43,082 nt of DNA from Saccoglossus kowalevskii (lineage: Eukaryota; Hemichordata; Enteropneusta; Harrimaniidae). The notes under the pieces are model-generated. The model saw nothing but the letters and a program-made list of their open reading frames with translations. It was not told where the DNA came from and did not search any database. Made by a program: the position numbers and the translations under genes. Shown here piece after piece: positions 10,381 through 22,660 of this stretch; the first letter of the stretch is position 1; the number at the start of each line of letters is the position of its first letter. Location: NCBI RefSeq assembly GCF_000003605.2, contig NW_003118063.1, forward strand, positions 1 through 43,082, written 5' to 3'.

Positions 10381-12006
10381 ATGAGTGGTGGACACTGTGG
10401 AGCTGTTCATATCTCATTTGCATACCAGTATGAGTGTTGAACACTGTGGAGCTGCTCGTATCTCATTTGCATACCAGTATGAGTGTTGAACACTGTGGAG
10501 CTGTTCATATCTCATTTGCATACCAGTATGAGTGTTGAACACTGGAGCTGTTCATATCTCATTTGCATACCAGTATGAGTGTTGAACACTGTGGAGCTGT
10601 TCATATCTCATTTGCATACCAGTATGAGTGTTGAACACTGTGGAGCTGCTCATATCTCATTTGCATACCAGTATGAGTGTTGAACACTGGAGCTGTTCAT
10701 ATCTCATTTGCATACCAGTATGAGTGTTGAACACTGTGTAGCTGCTCATATCTCATTTGCATACCAGTATGAGTGTTGAACACTGTGGAGCTGTTCATAT
10801 CTCATTTGCATACCAGTATGAGTGTTGAACCCTGTGCAGCTGTTCATATCTCATTTGCATACCAGTATGAGTGTTGAACACTGTGGAGCTGTTCATATCT
10901 CATTTGCATACCAGTATGAGTGTTGAACCCTGGGGAGACGTTCATATCTCATTTGCATACCAGTATGAGTGTTGAACACTGTGGAGCTGTTCATATCTCA
11001 TTTGCATACCAGTATGAGTGTTGAACACTGTGGAGATGTTCATATCTCATTTGCATACCAGTATGAGTGTTGAACACTGGAGATGTTCATATCTGATTTG
11101 CATACCAGTATGAGTGTTGAACACTGGAGATGTTCATATCTCATTTGCATACCAGTATGAATGTTGAACACTGGAGCTGTTCATATCTCATTTGCATACC
11201 AGTATGAGTGTTGAACACTGTGGAGCTGTTCATATCTCATTTGCATACCAGTATGAGTGTTGAACACTGGAGCTGTTCATATCTCATTTGCATACCATTA
11301 TGAGTGTTGAACACTGTGGAGCTGTTCATATCTCATTTGCATACCAGTATGAGTGTTGAACACTGTGGAGCTGTTCATATCTCATTTGCATACCATTATG
11401 AGTGTTGAACACTGTGGAGCTGTTCATATCTCATTTGCATACCAGTATGAGTGTTGAACACTGTGGAGCTGTTCATATCTCATTTGCATACCAGTATGAA
11501 TGTTGAACACTGGAGCTGTTCATATCTCATTTGCATACCAGTATGAGTGTTGAACACTGTGGAGCTGTTCATATCTCATTTGCATACCAGTATGAGTGTT
11601 GAACACTGGAGCTGTTCATATCTGATTTGCATACCAGTATGAGTGTTGAACACTGGAGCTGTTCATATCTCATTTGCATACCAGTATGAGTGTTGAACAC
11701 TGTGGAGCTGTTCATATCTCATTTGCATACCAGTATGAGTGTTGAACACTGTGCAGCTGTTCATATCTCATTTGCATACCATTATGAGTGTTGAACACTG
11801 TGGAGCTGTTCATATCTCATTTGCATACCAGTATGAGTGTTGAACACTGTGCAGCTGTTCATATCTCATTTGCATACCATTATGAGTGTTGAACACTGTG
11901 GAGCTGTTCATATCTCATTTGCATACCAGTATGAGTGCTGAACACTGTGGAGCTGTAACATATCTCATTTGCATACCAGTATGAGTGTTGAACACTGTGG
12001 AGCTGC
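10381..12006 (+). repeat. Domain 5: 47-bp-rich mixture with CCATTATGAG units
   Basis: 47-bp CACTGGAGCTG and CACTGGAGATG units are common from about 10,540 to 11,670. CATACCATTATGAG units occur near 11,289, 11,386, 11,771 and 11,869, the last two 98 bp apart as a dimer. The first CCTGGGGAGACG unit is at about 10,929. An AACATATC insertion (CTGTAACATAT) is near 11,953. No non-satellite sequence was seen. Confidence 0.8.
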
Positions 12007-12485
12007 TCATATCTAATTTGCATACCAGTATGAGTGTTGAACACTGTACAGCTGTTCATATCTGATTTGCATACCAGTATGAGTGTTGAACACTGTGCAG
12101 CTGTTCATATCTGATTTGCATACCAGTATGAGTGTTGAACACTGTGGAGCTGTTCATATCTAATTTGCATACCAGTATGAGTGTTGAACACTGTACAGCT
12201 GTTCATATCTGATTTGCATACCAGTATGAGTGTTGAACACTGTGCAGCTGTTCATATCTCATTTGCATACCAGTATGAGTGTTGAACACTGTGCAGCTGT
12301 TCATATCTCATTTGCATACCAGTATGAGTGTTGAACACTGTGGAGCTGCTCATATCTCATTTGCATACCAGTATGAGTGTTGAACACTGTGGAGCTGTTC
12401 ATATCTCATTTGCATACCAGTATGAGTGTTGAACACTGGAGATGTTCATATCTCATTTGCATACCAGTATGAGTGTTGAACACTG
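12007..12485 (+). repeat. GTACAG/CTGATT/TAATTT block, copy 1 (partner 21,427-21,905)
   Basis: Unit order: TAATTT; GTACAG with CTGATT; GTGCAG with CTGATT; GTGGAG with TAATTT; GTACAG with CTGATT; GTGCAG; GTGCAG; CTGCTC; consensus; 47-bp GGAGATG. It is identical by eye to 21,427-21,905 (offset 9,420). It parts at 12,486, where this copy has one extra 47-bp GGAGATG unit. The same unit order then resumes in both to about 12,950 and 22,330. Related copies are at about 27,487-27,830 and 42,880-43,082. Confidence 0.88.
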
Positions 12486-12948
12486 GAGATGTTCATATCT
12501 CATTTGCATACCAGTATGAGTGTTGAACACTGTGGAGCTGTTCATATCTCATTTGCATACCAGTATGAGTGTTGAACACTGTGGAGCTGTTCATATCTCA
12601 TTTGCATACCAGTATGAGTGTTGAACACTGTACAGCTGTTCATATCTCATTTGCATACCAGTATGAGTGTTGAACACTGGAGATGTTCATATCTCATTTG
12701 CATACCAGTATGAGTGTTGGACACTGTGTAGCTGTTCATATCTCATTTGCATACCAGTATGAGTGTTGAACACTGTGGAGCTGTTCATATCTCATTTGCA
12801 TACCAGTATGAGTGTTGAACACTGGAGATGTTCATATCTCATTTGCACACCAGTATGAGTGTTGAAACATTGTGGAGCTGCTCATATCTCATTTTGCATA
12901 CCAGTATGAGTGTTGAACACTGTGCAGCTGTTCATATCTCATTTGCAT
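12486..12948 (+). repeat. Continuation of the duplicated block with 1-base insertions
   Basis: Matches 21,906-22,330 in unit order after one extra 47-bp unit. It includes GTTGGACACTGTGTAG and GCACACC followed by a CATTGTGG unit. It carries single-base homopolymer gains, GAAACATTG near 12,865 and CATTTTGCAT near 12,892, absent from the partner. These could be real mutations or sequence errors. Confidence 0.75.
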
Positions 12949-13169
12949 ACCAGTATGAGTGTTGAACACTGTGGAGCTGTTTATATCTCATTTGCATACC
13001 AGTATGAGTGTTGAACACTGTGGAGCTGTTTATATCTCATTTGCATACCAGTATGAGTGTTGAACCCTGTGGAGCTGTTTATATCTCATTTGCATACCAG
13101 TATGAGTGTTGAACACTGGAGATGATCATATCTCATTTGCATACCAGTATGAGTGTTGAACACTGTGGA
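12949..13169 (+). repeat. Four-unit GATGATCAT cassette, copy 3 of 3
   Basis: Same order as 778-998 and 6240-6460. TGATCA lies at 13,123-13,128. Its upstream neighbours belong to the 12,007 block rather than to the neighbours of copies 1 and 2, so the cassette has been copied into a new context. Confidence 0.85.
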
Positions 13170-15540
13170 GCTGTTCATATCTCATTTGCATACCAGTATG
13201 AGTGTTGAACACTGTGGAGCTGTTCATATCTCATTTGCATACCAGTATGAGTGTTGAACCCTGGGGAGACGTTCATATCTCATTTGCATACCAGTATGAG
13301 TGTTGAACACTGTGGAGCTGTTCATATCTCATTTGCATACCAGTATGAGTGTTGAACCCTGGGGAGACGTTCATATCTCATTTGCATACCAGTATGAGTG
13401 TTGAACACTGTGGAGCTGCTCATATCTCATTTGCATACCAGTATGAGTGTTGAACACTGTGGAGCTGCTCATATCTCATTTGCATACCAGTATGAGTGTT
13501 GAACACTGGAGATGTTCATATCTGATTTGCATACCAGTATGAGTGTTGAACACTGTGCAGCTGTTCATATCTCATTTGCATACCAGTATGAGTGTTGAAC
13601 CCTGTGGAGCTGTTCATATCTCATTTGCATACCAGTATGAGTGTTGAACCCTGTGGAGCTGTTTATATCTCATTTGCATACCAGTATGAGTGTTGAACAC
13701 TGTGGAGATGTTCATATCTCATTTGCATACCAGTTTGAGTGTTGAACACTGTGGAGCTGTTCATTTCTCATTTGCATACCAGTATGAGTGTTGAACACTG
13801 TGGAGCTGTTCATATCTCATTTGCATATCAGTATGAGTGTTGAACCCTGGGGAGACGTTCATATCTCATTTGCATACCAGTATGAGTGTTGAACACTGTG
13901 GAGCTGTTCATATCTGATTTGCATACCAGTATGAGTGTTGAACACTGTGGAGCTGTTCATATCTCATTTGCATACCAGTATGAGTGTTGAACACTGTGGA
14001 GCTGCTCATATCTTATTTGCATACCAGTATTAGTGTTGAACACTGTGGAGCTGCTCATATCTCATTTGCATACCAGTATGAGTGTTGAACACTGGAGATG
14101 TTCATATCTGATTTGCATACCAGTATGAGTGTTGAACACTGTGGAGCTGTTCATATCTCATTTGCATACCAGTATGAGTGTTGAACACTGCCGTTAGCTG
14201 TTTATATCTCATTTGCATACCAGTATGAGTGGTGGACACTGTGGAGCTGTTCATATCTCATTTGCATACCAGTATGAGTGTTGAACACTGTGGAGCTGTT
14301 TATATCTCATTTGCATACCAGTATGAGTGTTGAACACTGTGGAGCTGTTCATATCTCATTTGCATACCAGTATGAGTGTTGAACACTGTGGAGCTGTTCA
14401 TATCTCATTTGCATACCAGTATGAGTGTTGAACACTGGAGATGTTCATATCTCATTTGCATACCAGTATGAGTGTTGAACACTGTGGAGCTGTTTATATC
14501 TCATTTGCATACCAGTATGAGTGTTGAACACTGTGGAGCTGTTCATATCTCATTTGCATACCAGTATGAGTGTTGAACACTGGAGATGTTCATATCTCAT
14601 TTGCACACCAGTATGAGTGTTGAACATTGTGGAGCTGCTCATATCTCATTTGCATACCAGTATGAGTGTTGAACACTGTGCAGCTGTTCATATCTCATTT
14701 GCATACCCAGTATGAGTGTTGAACACTGTGGAGCTGTTCATATCTCATTTTGCATACCAGTATGAGTGTTGAACACTGTGGAGCTGTTCATATCTCATTT
14801 GCATACCAGTATGAGTGTTGAACACTGTGGAGCTGTTCATATCTCATTTGCATACCAGTATGAGTGTTGAACACTGTGGAGCTGTTCATATCTCATTTTG
14901 CATACCAGTATGAGTGTTGAACACTGTGGAGCTGTTTATATCTCATTTGCATACCAGTATGAGTGTTGAACACTGTGGAGCTGTTCATATCTCATTTGCA
15001 TACCAGTATGAGTGTTGAACACTGTGGAGCTGTTTATATCTCATTTGCATACCAGTATGAGTGTTGAACACTGGAGCTGTTCATATCTCATTTGCATACC
15101 AGTATGAGTGTTGAACACTGTGTAGCTGTTCATATCTCATTTGCATACCAGTATGAGTGTTGAACACTGTGGAGCTGTTCATATCTCATTTGCATACCAG
15201 TATGGGTGTTGAACACTGTACAGCTGTTCATATCTCATTTGCATACCAGTATGAGTGTTGAACACTGTGGAGCTGTTCATATCTCATTTGCATACCAGTA
15301 TGAGTGGTGGACACTGGAGCTGTTTATATCTCATTTGCATACCAGTATGAGTGTTGAACACTGTGGAGCTGTTCATATCTCATTTGCATACCAGTATGAG
15401 TGTTGAACACTGTGGAGCTGTTCATATCTCATTTGCATACCAGTATGAGTGTTGAACACTGTGGAGCTGTTCATATCTCATTTGCATACCAGTATGAGTG
15501 GTGGACACTGGAGCTGTTCATATCTCATTTGCATACCAGT
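13170..15540 (+). repeat. Domain 6: CCTGGGGAGACG, CTGCTC and GTTTAT units with insertions
   Basis: CCTGGGGAGACG units lie at about 13,258, 13,356 and 13,847, followed by CTGCTC units, a CAGTATTAG unit (about 14,030) and a 47-bp GGAGATG/CTGATT unit, an order repeated at about 38,418-38,600. A damaged CTGCCGTTAGCTG unit is at about 14,189. Single-base homopolymer gains occur at 14,706, 14,748 and 14,896. From about 15,200 GTACAG and GTGGTGGACAC units appear. Confidence 0.8.
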
Positions 15541-16510
15541 ATGAGTGTTGAACACTGTGGAGCTGTTCATATCTCATTTGCATACCATTATGAGTGCTGA
15601 ACACTGTGGAGCTGTTCATATCTCATTTGCATACCAGTATGAGTGGTGGACACTGTGGAGCTGTTTATATCTCATTTGCATACCAGTATGAGTGTTGAAC
15701 ACTGTGGAGCTGTTTATATCTCATTTGCATACCAGTATGAGTGTTGAACACTGTGTAGCTGTTCATATCTCATTTGCATACCAGTATGAGTGTTGAACAC
15801 TGTGGAGCTGTTCATATCTCATTTGCATACCAGTATGAGTGTTGAACACTGTACAGCTGTTCATATCTCATTTGCATACCAGTATGAGTGGTGGACACTG
15901 TGGAGCTGTTTATATCTCATTTGCATACCAGTATGAGTGTTGAACACTGTGGAGCTGTTTATATCTCATTTGCATACCAGTATGAGTGGTGGACACTGTG
16001 GAGCTGTTCATATCTCATTTGCATACCAGTATGAGTGTTGAACACTGTGGAGCTGTTTATATCTCATTTGCATACCAGTATGAGTGTTGAACACTGTGGA
16101 GCTGTTCATATCTCATTTGCATACCAGTATGAGTGTTGAACACTGTACAGCTGTTCATATCTCATTTGCATACCAGTATGAGTGTTGAACACTGTGGAGC
16201 TGTTCATATCTCATTTGCATACCAGTATGAGTGTTGAACACTGTGCAGCTGTTCATATCTCATTTGCATACCAGTATGAGTGTTGAACACTGTGGAGCTG
16301 TTCATATCTCATTTGCATACCAGTATGAGTGTTGAACACTGTGGAGCTGTTCATATCTCATTTGCATACCAGTATGAGTGTTGAACACTGTGGAGCTGTT
16401 TATATCTCATTTGCATACCAGTATGAGTGTTGAACACTGTGGAGCTGTTCATATCTGATTTGCATACCAGTATGAGTGTTGAACACTGTGCAGCTGTTCA
16501 TATCTCATTT
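15541..16510 (+). repeat. GTGGTGGACAC-rich block, copy 1 (partner about 19,301-20,265)
   Basis: Starts near a rare CATACCATTATGAGTGCTG unit at 15,581, matched at 19,341 (offset 3,760). It carries the same order of GTGGTGGACAC, GTTTAT, GTGTAG and GTACAG units. The two copies differ by a TGG/TTT change at about 15,901/19,661 and a 2-bp deletion at about 19,758, after which the offset becomes 3,758. Related shorter copies start at about 18,476 and 33,840. Confidence 0.85.
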
Positions 16511-17660
16511 GCATACCAGTATGAGTGTGAACACTGTGGAGCTGCTCATATCTCATTTGCATACCAGTATGAGTGTTGAACACTGTGGAGCTGTTCATAT
16601 CTCATTTGCATACCAGTATGAGTGTTGAACACTGGAGATGTTCATATCTCATTTGCATACCAGTATGAGTGTTGAACACTGTGGAGCTGTTCATATCTCA
16701 TTTGCATACCAGTATGAGTGTTGAACACTGTGGAGCTGTTCATATCTCATTTGCATACCAGTATGAGTGTTGAACACTGTACAGCTGTTCATATCTCATT
16801 TGCATACCAGTATGAGTGTTGAACACTGTAGATGTTCATATCTCATTTGCATACCAGTATGAGTGTTGAACACTGTACAGCTGTTCATATCTCATTTGCA
16901 TACCAGTATGAGTGTTGGACACTGTGTAGCTGTTCATATCTCATTTGCATACCAGTATGAGTGTTGAACACTGGAGATGTTCATATCTCATTTGCATACC
17001 AGTATGAGTGTTGAACACTGTACAGCTGTTCATATCTCATTTGCATACCAGTATGAGTGTTGGACACTGTGTAGCTGTTCATATCTCATTTGCATACCAG
17101 TATGAGTGTTGAACACTGTGGAGCTGTTCATATCTCATTTGCATACCAGTATGAGTGTTGAACACTGGAGATGTTCATATCTCATTTGCACACCAGTATG
17201 AGTGTTGAACATTGTGGAGCTGCTCATATCTCATTTGCATACCAGTATGAGTGTTGAACACTGTGCAGCTGTTCATATCTCATTTGCATACCAGTATGAG
17301 TGTTGAACACTGTGGAGCTGTTCATATCTCATTTGCATACCAGTATGAGTGTTGAACACTGTGGAGCTGTTCATATCTCATTTGCATACCAGTATGAGTG
17401 TTGAACACTGTGGAGCTGTTCATATCTCATTTGCATACCAGTATGAGTGTTGAACACTGTGGAGCTGTTCATATCTCATTTGCATACCAGTATGAGTGTT
17501 GAACACTGTGCAGCTGTTCATATCTCATTTGCATACCAGTATGAGTGTTGGACACTGTGGAGCTGTTCATATCTCATTTGCATACCAGTATGAGTGTTGA
17601 ACACTGTGGAGCTGTTCATATCTCATTTGCATACCAGTATGAGTGTTGAACACTGTGGAG
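16511..17660 (+). repeat. GTACAG / GTTGGACACTGTGTAG units with a 145-bp three-unit repeat
   Basis: The pair of units GTACAG then GTTGGACACTGTGTAG starts at 16,853 and again at 16,998, 145 bp apart (49+49+47). Downstream, 47-bp GGAGATG with GCACACC, CATTGTGG with CTGCTC, and GTGCAG repeat the order also seen at about 12,820-12,940 and 22,190-22,310. A CACTGTAGATG unit is at about 16,830. Confidence 0.8.
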
Positions 17661-19300
17661 CTGCTCATATCTCATTTGCATACCAGTATGAGTGTTGAAC
17701 ACTGTGGAGTTGTTTATATCTCATTTGCATACCAGTATGAGTGTTGAACACTGTGGAGCTGCTCATATCTCATTTGCATACCAGTATGAGTGTTGAACAC
17801 TGTGGAGCTGTTCATATCTCATTTGCATACCAGTATGAGTGTTGAACACTGTGGAGCTGTTCATATCTCATTTGCATACCAGTATGAGTGTTGAACACTG
17901 TGGAGCTGTTCATATCTCATTTGCATACCAGTATGAGTGTTGAACACTGTGGAGCTGTTTATATCTCATTTGCATACCAGTATGAGTGTTGAACACTGTG
18001 GAGATGTTCATATCTTATTTGCATACCAGTATGAGTGTTGAACACTGGAGCTGTTCATATCTCATTTGCATACCAGTATGAGTGTTGAACACTGTGTAGC
18101 TGTTCATATCTCATTTGCATATCAGTATGAGTGTTGAACACTGTGGAGCTGTTCATATCTCATTTGCATACCAGTATGAGTGTTGAACACTGTGAGGCTG
18201 CTCATATCTCATTTGCATACCAGTATGAGTGTTGAACACTGTGCAGCTGTTCATATCTCATTTGCATACCAGTATGAGTGTTGAACACTGTGGAGCTGCT
18301 CATATCTCATTTGCATACCAGTATGAGTGTTGAACATTGTGGAGCTGTTCATATCTCATTTGCATACCAGTATGAGTGTTGAACACTGTGGAGCTGTTCA
18401 TATCTCATTTGCATACCAGTATGAGTGTTGAACACTGTGGAGCTGTTCATATCTCATTTGCATACCAGTATGAGTGTTGAACACTGTACAGCTGTTCATA
18501 TCTCATTTGCATACCAGTATGAGTGGTGGACACTGTGGAGCTGTTTATATCTCATTTGCATACCAGTATGAGTGTTGAACACTGTGGAGCTGTTTATATC
18601 TCATTTGCATACCAGTATGAGTGGTGGACACTGTGGAGCTGTTCATATCTCATTTGCATACCAGTATGAGTGTTGAACACTGTGGAGCTGTTTATATCTC
18701 ATTTGCATACCAGTATGAGTGTTGAACACTGTGGAGCTGTTCATATCTCATTTGCATACCAGTATGAGTGTTGAACACTGTACAGCTGTTCATATCTCAT
18801 TTGCATACCAGTATGAGTGTTGAACACTGTGGAGCTGTTCATATCTCATTTGCATACCAGTATGAGTGTTGAACACTGTGCAGCTGTTCATATCTCATTT
18901 GCATACCAGTATGAGTGTTGAACACTGTGCAGCTGTTCATATCTCATTTGCATACCAGTATGAGTGTTGAACACTGTGCAGCTGTTCATATCTCATTTGC
19001 ATACCAGTATGAGTGTTGAACACTGTGGAGCTGTTCATATCTCATTTGCATACCAGTATGAGTGTTGAACACTGTGGAGCTGTTCATATCTCATTTGCAT
19101 ACCAGTATGAGTGTTGAACACTGTGGAGCTGTTCATATCTCATTTGCATACCAGTATGAGTGTTGAACACTGTGCAGCTGTTCATATCTCATTTGCATAC
19201 CAGTATGAGTGTTGAACACTGGAGCTGTTCATATCTCATTTGCATACCAGTATGAGTGTTGAACACTGTGGAGCTGTTCATATCTCATTTGCATACCAGT
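17661..19300 (+). repeat. Domain 7: CTGCTC/GAGTTG triad and GATGTTCATATCTTATT unit
   Basis: The triad CTGCTC-GAGTTG-CTGCTC is at about 17,655-17,770. A unit with TATCTTATTT at about 18,001, a 47-bp unit, GTGTAG, and CATATCAG units follow, and the same series recurs from about 34,663 (offset near 16,660). A GTGAGGCTG unit is at about 18,191. From 18,476 the GTACAG/GTGGTGGACAC order of the 15,840 block repeats, then a run of GTGCAG units (18,870-19,000). Confidence 0.8.
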
Positions 19301-20265
19301 ATGAGTGTTGAACACTGTGGAGCTGTTCATATCTCATTTGCATACCATTATGAGTGCTGAACACTGTGGAGCTGTTCATATCTCATTTGCATACCAGTAT
19401 GAGTGGTGGACACTGTGGAGCTGTTTATATCTCATTTGCATACCAGTATGAGTGTTGAACACTGTGGAGCTGTTTATATCTCATTTGCATACCAGTATGA
19501 GTGTTGAACACTGTGTAGCTGTTCATATCTCATTTGCATACCAGTATGAGTGTTGAACACTGTGGAGCTGTTCATATCTCATTTGCATACCAGTATGAGT
19601 GTTGAACACTGTACAGCTGTTCATATCTCATTTGCATACCAGTATGAGTGGTGGACACTGTTTAGCTGTTTATATCTCATTTGCATACCAGTATGAGTGT
19701 TGAACACTGTGGAGCTGTTTATATCTCATTTGCATACCAGTATGAGTGGTGGACACTGGAGCTGTTCATATCTCATTTGCATACCAGTATGAGTGTTGAA
19801 CACTGTGGAGCTGTTTATATCTCATTTGCATACCAGTATGAGTGTTGAACACTGTGGAGCTGTTCATATCTCATTTGCATACCAGTATGAGTGTTGAACA
19901 CTGTACAGCTGTTCATATCTCATTTGCATACCAGTATGAGTGTTGAACACTGTGGAGCTGTTCATATCTCATTTGCATACCAGTATGAGTGTTGAACACT
20001 GTGTAGCTGTTCATATCTCATTTGCATACCAGTATGAGTGTTGAACACTGTGGAGCTGTTCATATCTCATTTGCATACCAGTATGAGTGTTGAACACTGT
20101 GGAGCTGTTCATATCTCATTTGCATACCAGTATGAGTGTTGAACACTGTGGAGCTGTTTATATCTCATTTGCATACCAGTAGGAGTGTTGAACACTGTGG
20201 AGCTGTTCATATCTGATTTGCATACCAGTATGAGTGTTAAACACTGTGCAGCTGTTCATATCTCA
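19301..20265 (+). repeat. GTGGTGGACAC-rich block, copy 2 (partner 15,541-16,510)
   Basis: Same unit order as the partner at offset 3,760, then 3,758. Private changes include CACTGTTTAGCTG at about 19,659, a 47-bp GTGGTGGACACTGGAG unit at about 19,748, TAGGAG at about 20,180 and GTTAAACAC at about 20,236. The GTTAAACAC/GTGCAG unit and the TATAAG unit after it reappear at about 35,090-35,135. Confidence 0.85.
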
Positions 20266-20969
20266 TTTGCATACTAGTATAAGTGTTGAACACTGTGGAG
20301 CTGTTCATATCTCATTTGCATACCAGTATGAGTGTTGAACACTGTGCAGCTGCTCATATCTCATTTGCATACCAGTATGAGTGTTGAACACTGTGGAGCT
20401 GTTTATATCTCATTTGCATACCAGTATGAGTGTTGAACACTGTGGAGCTGTTCATATCTGATTTGCATACCAGTATGAGTGTTGAACACTGTGGAGCTGT
20501 TCATATCTAATTTGCATACCAGTATGAGTGTTGAACACTGTGGAGCTGTTCATATCTCATTTGCATACCAGTATGAGTGTTGAACACTGTACAGCTGTTC
20601 ATATCTCATTTGCATACCAGTATGAGTTTTGAACACTTTGGAGCTGTTCATATCTCATTTGCATACCAGTATGAGTGTTGAACACTGTGTAGCTGTTCAT
20701 ATCTCATTTGCATACCAGTATGAGTGTTGAACACTGGAGATGTTCATATCTCATTTGCATACCAGTATGAGTGTTGAACATTGTGGAGCTGTTCATATCT
20801 CATTTGCATACCAGTATGAGTGTTGAACACTGGGAGATGTTCATATCTCATTTGCATACCAGTATGAGTGTTGAACACTGTACAGCTGTTCATATCTCAT
20901 TTGCATACCAGTATGAGTGTTGGACACTGTGGAGCTGTTCATATCTCATTTGCATACCAGTATGAGTGT
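20266..20969 (+). repeat. Mixed units with first GTTTTGAACACTTTGG marker
   Basis: Contains a CATACTAGTATAAG unit (about 20,275), GTGCAG with CTGCTC, CTGATT and TAATTT units. The first GTTTTGAACACTTTGG unit (about 20,626) is followed by GTGTAG, 47-bp GGAGATG and CATTGTGG, the usual followers of this marker. A CACTGGGAGATG unit at about 20,829 looks like a 48-bp intermediate. Confidence 0.75.
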
Positions 20970-21910
20970 TGAACACTGTACAGCTGTTCATATCTCATTT
21001 GCATACCAGTATGAGTGTTGAACACTGTACAGCTGTTCATATCTCATTTGCATACCAGTATGAGTTTTGAACACTTTGGAGCTGTTCATATCTCATTTGC
21101 ATACCAGTATGAGTGTTGAACACTGTGTAGCTGTTCATATCTCATTTGCATACCAGTATGAATGTTGAACACTGGAGCTGTTCATATCTCATTTGCATAC
21201 CAGTATGAGTGTTGAACACTGTGGAACTGTTCGTATCTCATTTGCATACCAGTATGAGTGTTGAACACTGTGGAGCTGTTCATATCTCATTTGCATACCA
21301 GTATGAGTGTTGAACACTGTGGAGCTGTTCATATCTCATTTGCATACCAGTATGAGTGTTAAACACTGTGGAGATGTTCATATCTCATTTGCATACCAGT
21401 ATGAGTGTTGAACACTGTACAGCTGTTCATATCTAATTTGCATACCAGTATGAGTGTTGAACACTGTACAGCTGTTCATATCTGATTTGCATACCAGTAT
21501 GAGTGTTGAACACTGTGCAGCTGTTCATATCTGATTTGCATACCAGTATGAGTGTTGAACACTGTGGAGCTGTTCATATCTAATTTGCATACCAGTATGA
21601 GTGTTGAACACTGTACAGCTGTTCATATCTGATTTGCATACCAGTATGAGTGTTGAACACTGTGCAGCTGTTCATATCTCATTTGCATACCAGTATGAGT
21701 GTTGAACACTGTGCAGCTGTTCATATCTCATTTGCATACCAGTATGAGTGTTGAACACTGTGGAGCTGCTCATATCTCATTTGCATACCAGTATGAGTGT
21801 TGAACACTGTGGAGCTGTTCATATCTCATTTGCATACCAGTATGAGTGTTGAACACTGGAGATGTTCATATCTCATTTGCATACCAGTATGAGTGTTGAA
21901 CACTGTGGAG
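20970..21910 (+). repeat. GTTTTGAAC higher-order cassette, long form, copy A
   Basis: Order: GTACAG, GTACAG, GTTTTGAACACTTTGG (about 21,064), GTGTAG, GAATG with a 47-bp unit, GTGGAACTGTTCGTATC (about 21,230), consensus units, GTTAAACAC with GGAGATG, then the GTACAG/CTGATT/TAATTT block to about 21,905. Lines 20,941-21,180 match 27,001-27,240 at offset 6,060 except for one C/A change at the end. The third long copy begins at about 42,375 and is cut by the window end. Confidence 0.88.
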
Positions 21911-22660
21911 CTGTTCATATCTCATTTGCATACCAGTATGAGTGTTGAACACTGTGGAGCTGTTCATATCTCATTTGCATACCAGTATGAGTGTTGAACA
22001 CTGTACAGCTGTTCATATCTCATTTGCATACCAGTATGAGTGTTGAACACTGGAGATGTTCATATCTCATTTGCATACCAGTATGAGTGTTGGACACTGT
22101 GTAGCTGTTCATATCTCATTTGCATACCAGTATGAGTGTTGAACACTGTGGAGCTGTTCATATCTCATTTGCATACCAGTATGAGTGTTGAACACTGGAG
22201 ATGTTCATATCTCATTTGCACACCAGTATGAGTGTTGAACATTGTGGAGCTGCTCATATCTCATTTGCATACCAGTATGAGTGTTGAACACTGTGCAGCT
22301 GTTCATATCTCATTTGCATACCAGTATGAGTGTTGAACACTGTGGAGCTGTTCATATCTCATTTGCATACCAGTATGAGTGGTGAACACTGTGGAGCTGT
22401 TTATATCTCATTTGCACACCAGTATGAGTGTTGAACACTGTGGAGCTGTTCATATCTCATTTGCATACCAGTATGAGTGTTGAACACTGAAGATGTTCAT
22501 ATCTCATTTGCATACCAGTATGAGTGTTGAACACTGTGGAGCTGTTTATATCTCATTTGCATACCAGTATGAGTGTTGAACACTGTGGAGCTGTTCATAT
22601 CTCATTTGCATACCAGTATGAGTGTTGAACACTGTGGAGCTGTTTATATCTCATTTGCAT
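21911..22660 (+). repeat. Mixed GTACAG, GTTGGAC, GCACACC and GTTTAT units
   Basis: Continues the order shared with 12,533-12,950 to about 22,340. It then has GAGTGGTGAAC, GTTTAT with GCACACC, a CACTGAAGATG unit at about 22,488 and further GTTTAT units. This is the last section with 47-bp-length units before the CCCTG domain. Confidence 0.75.
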
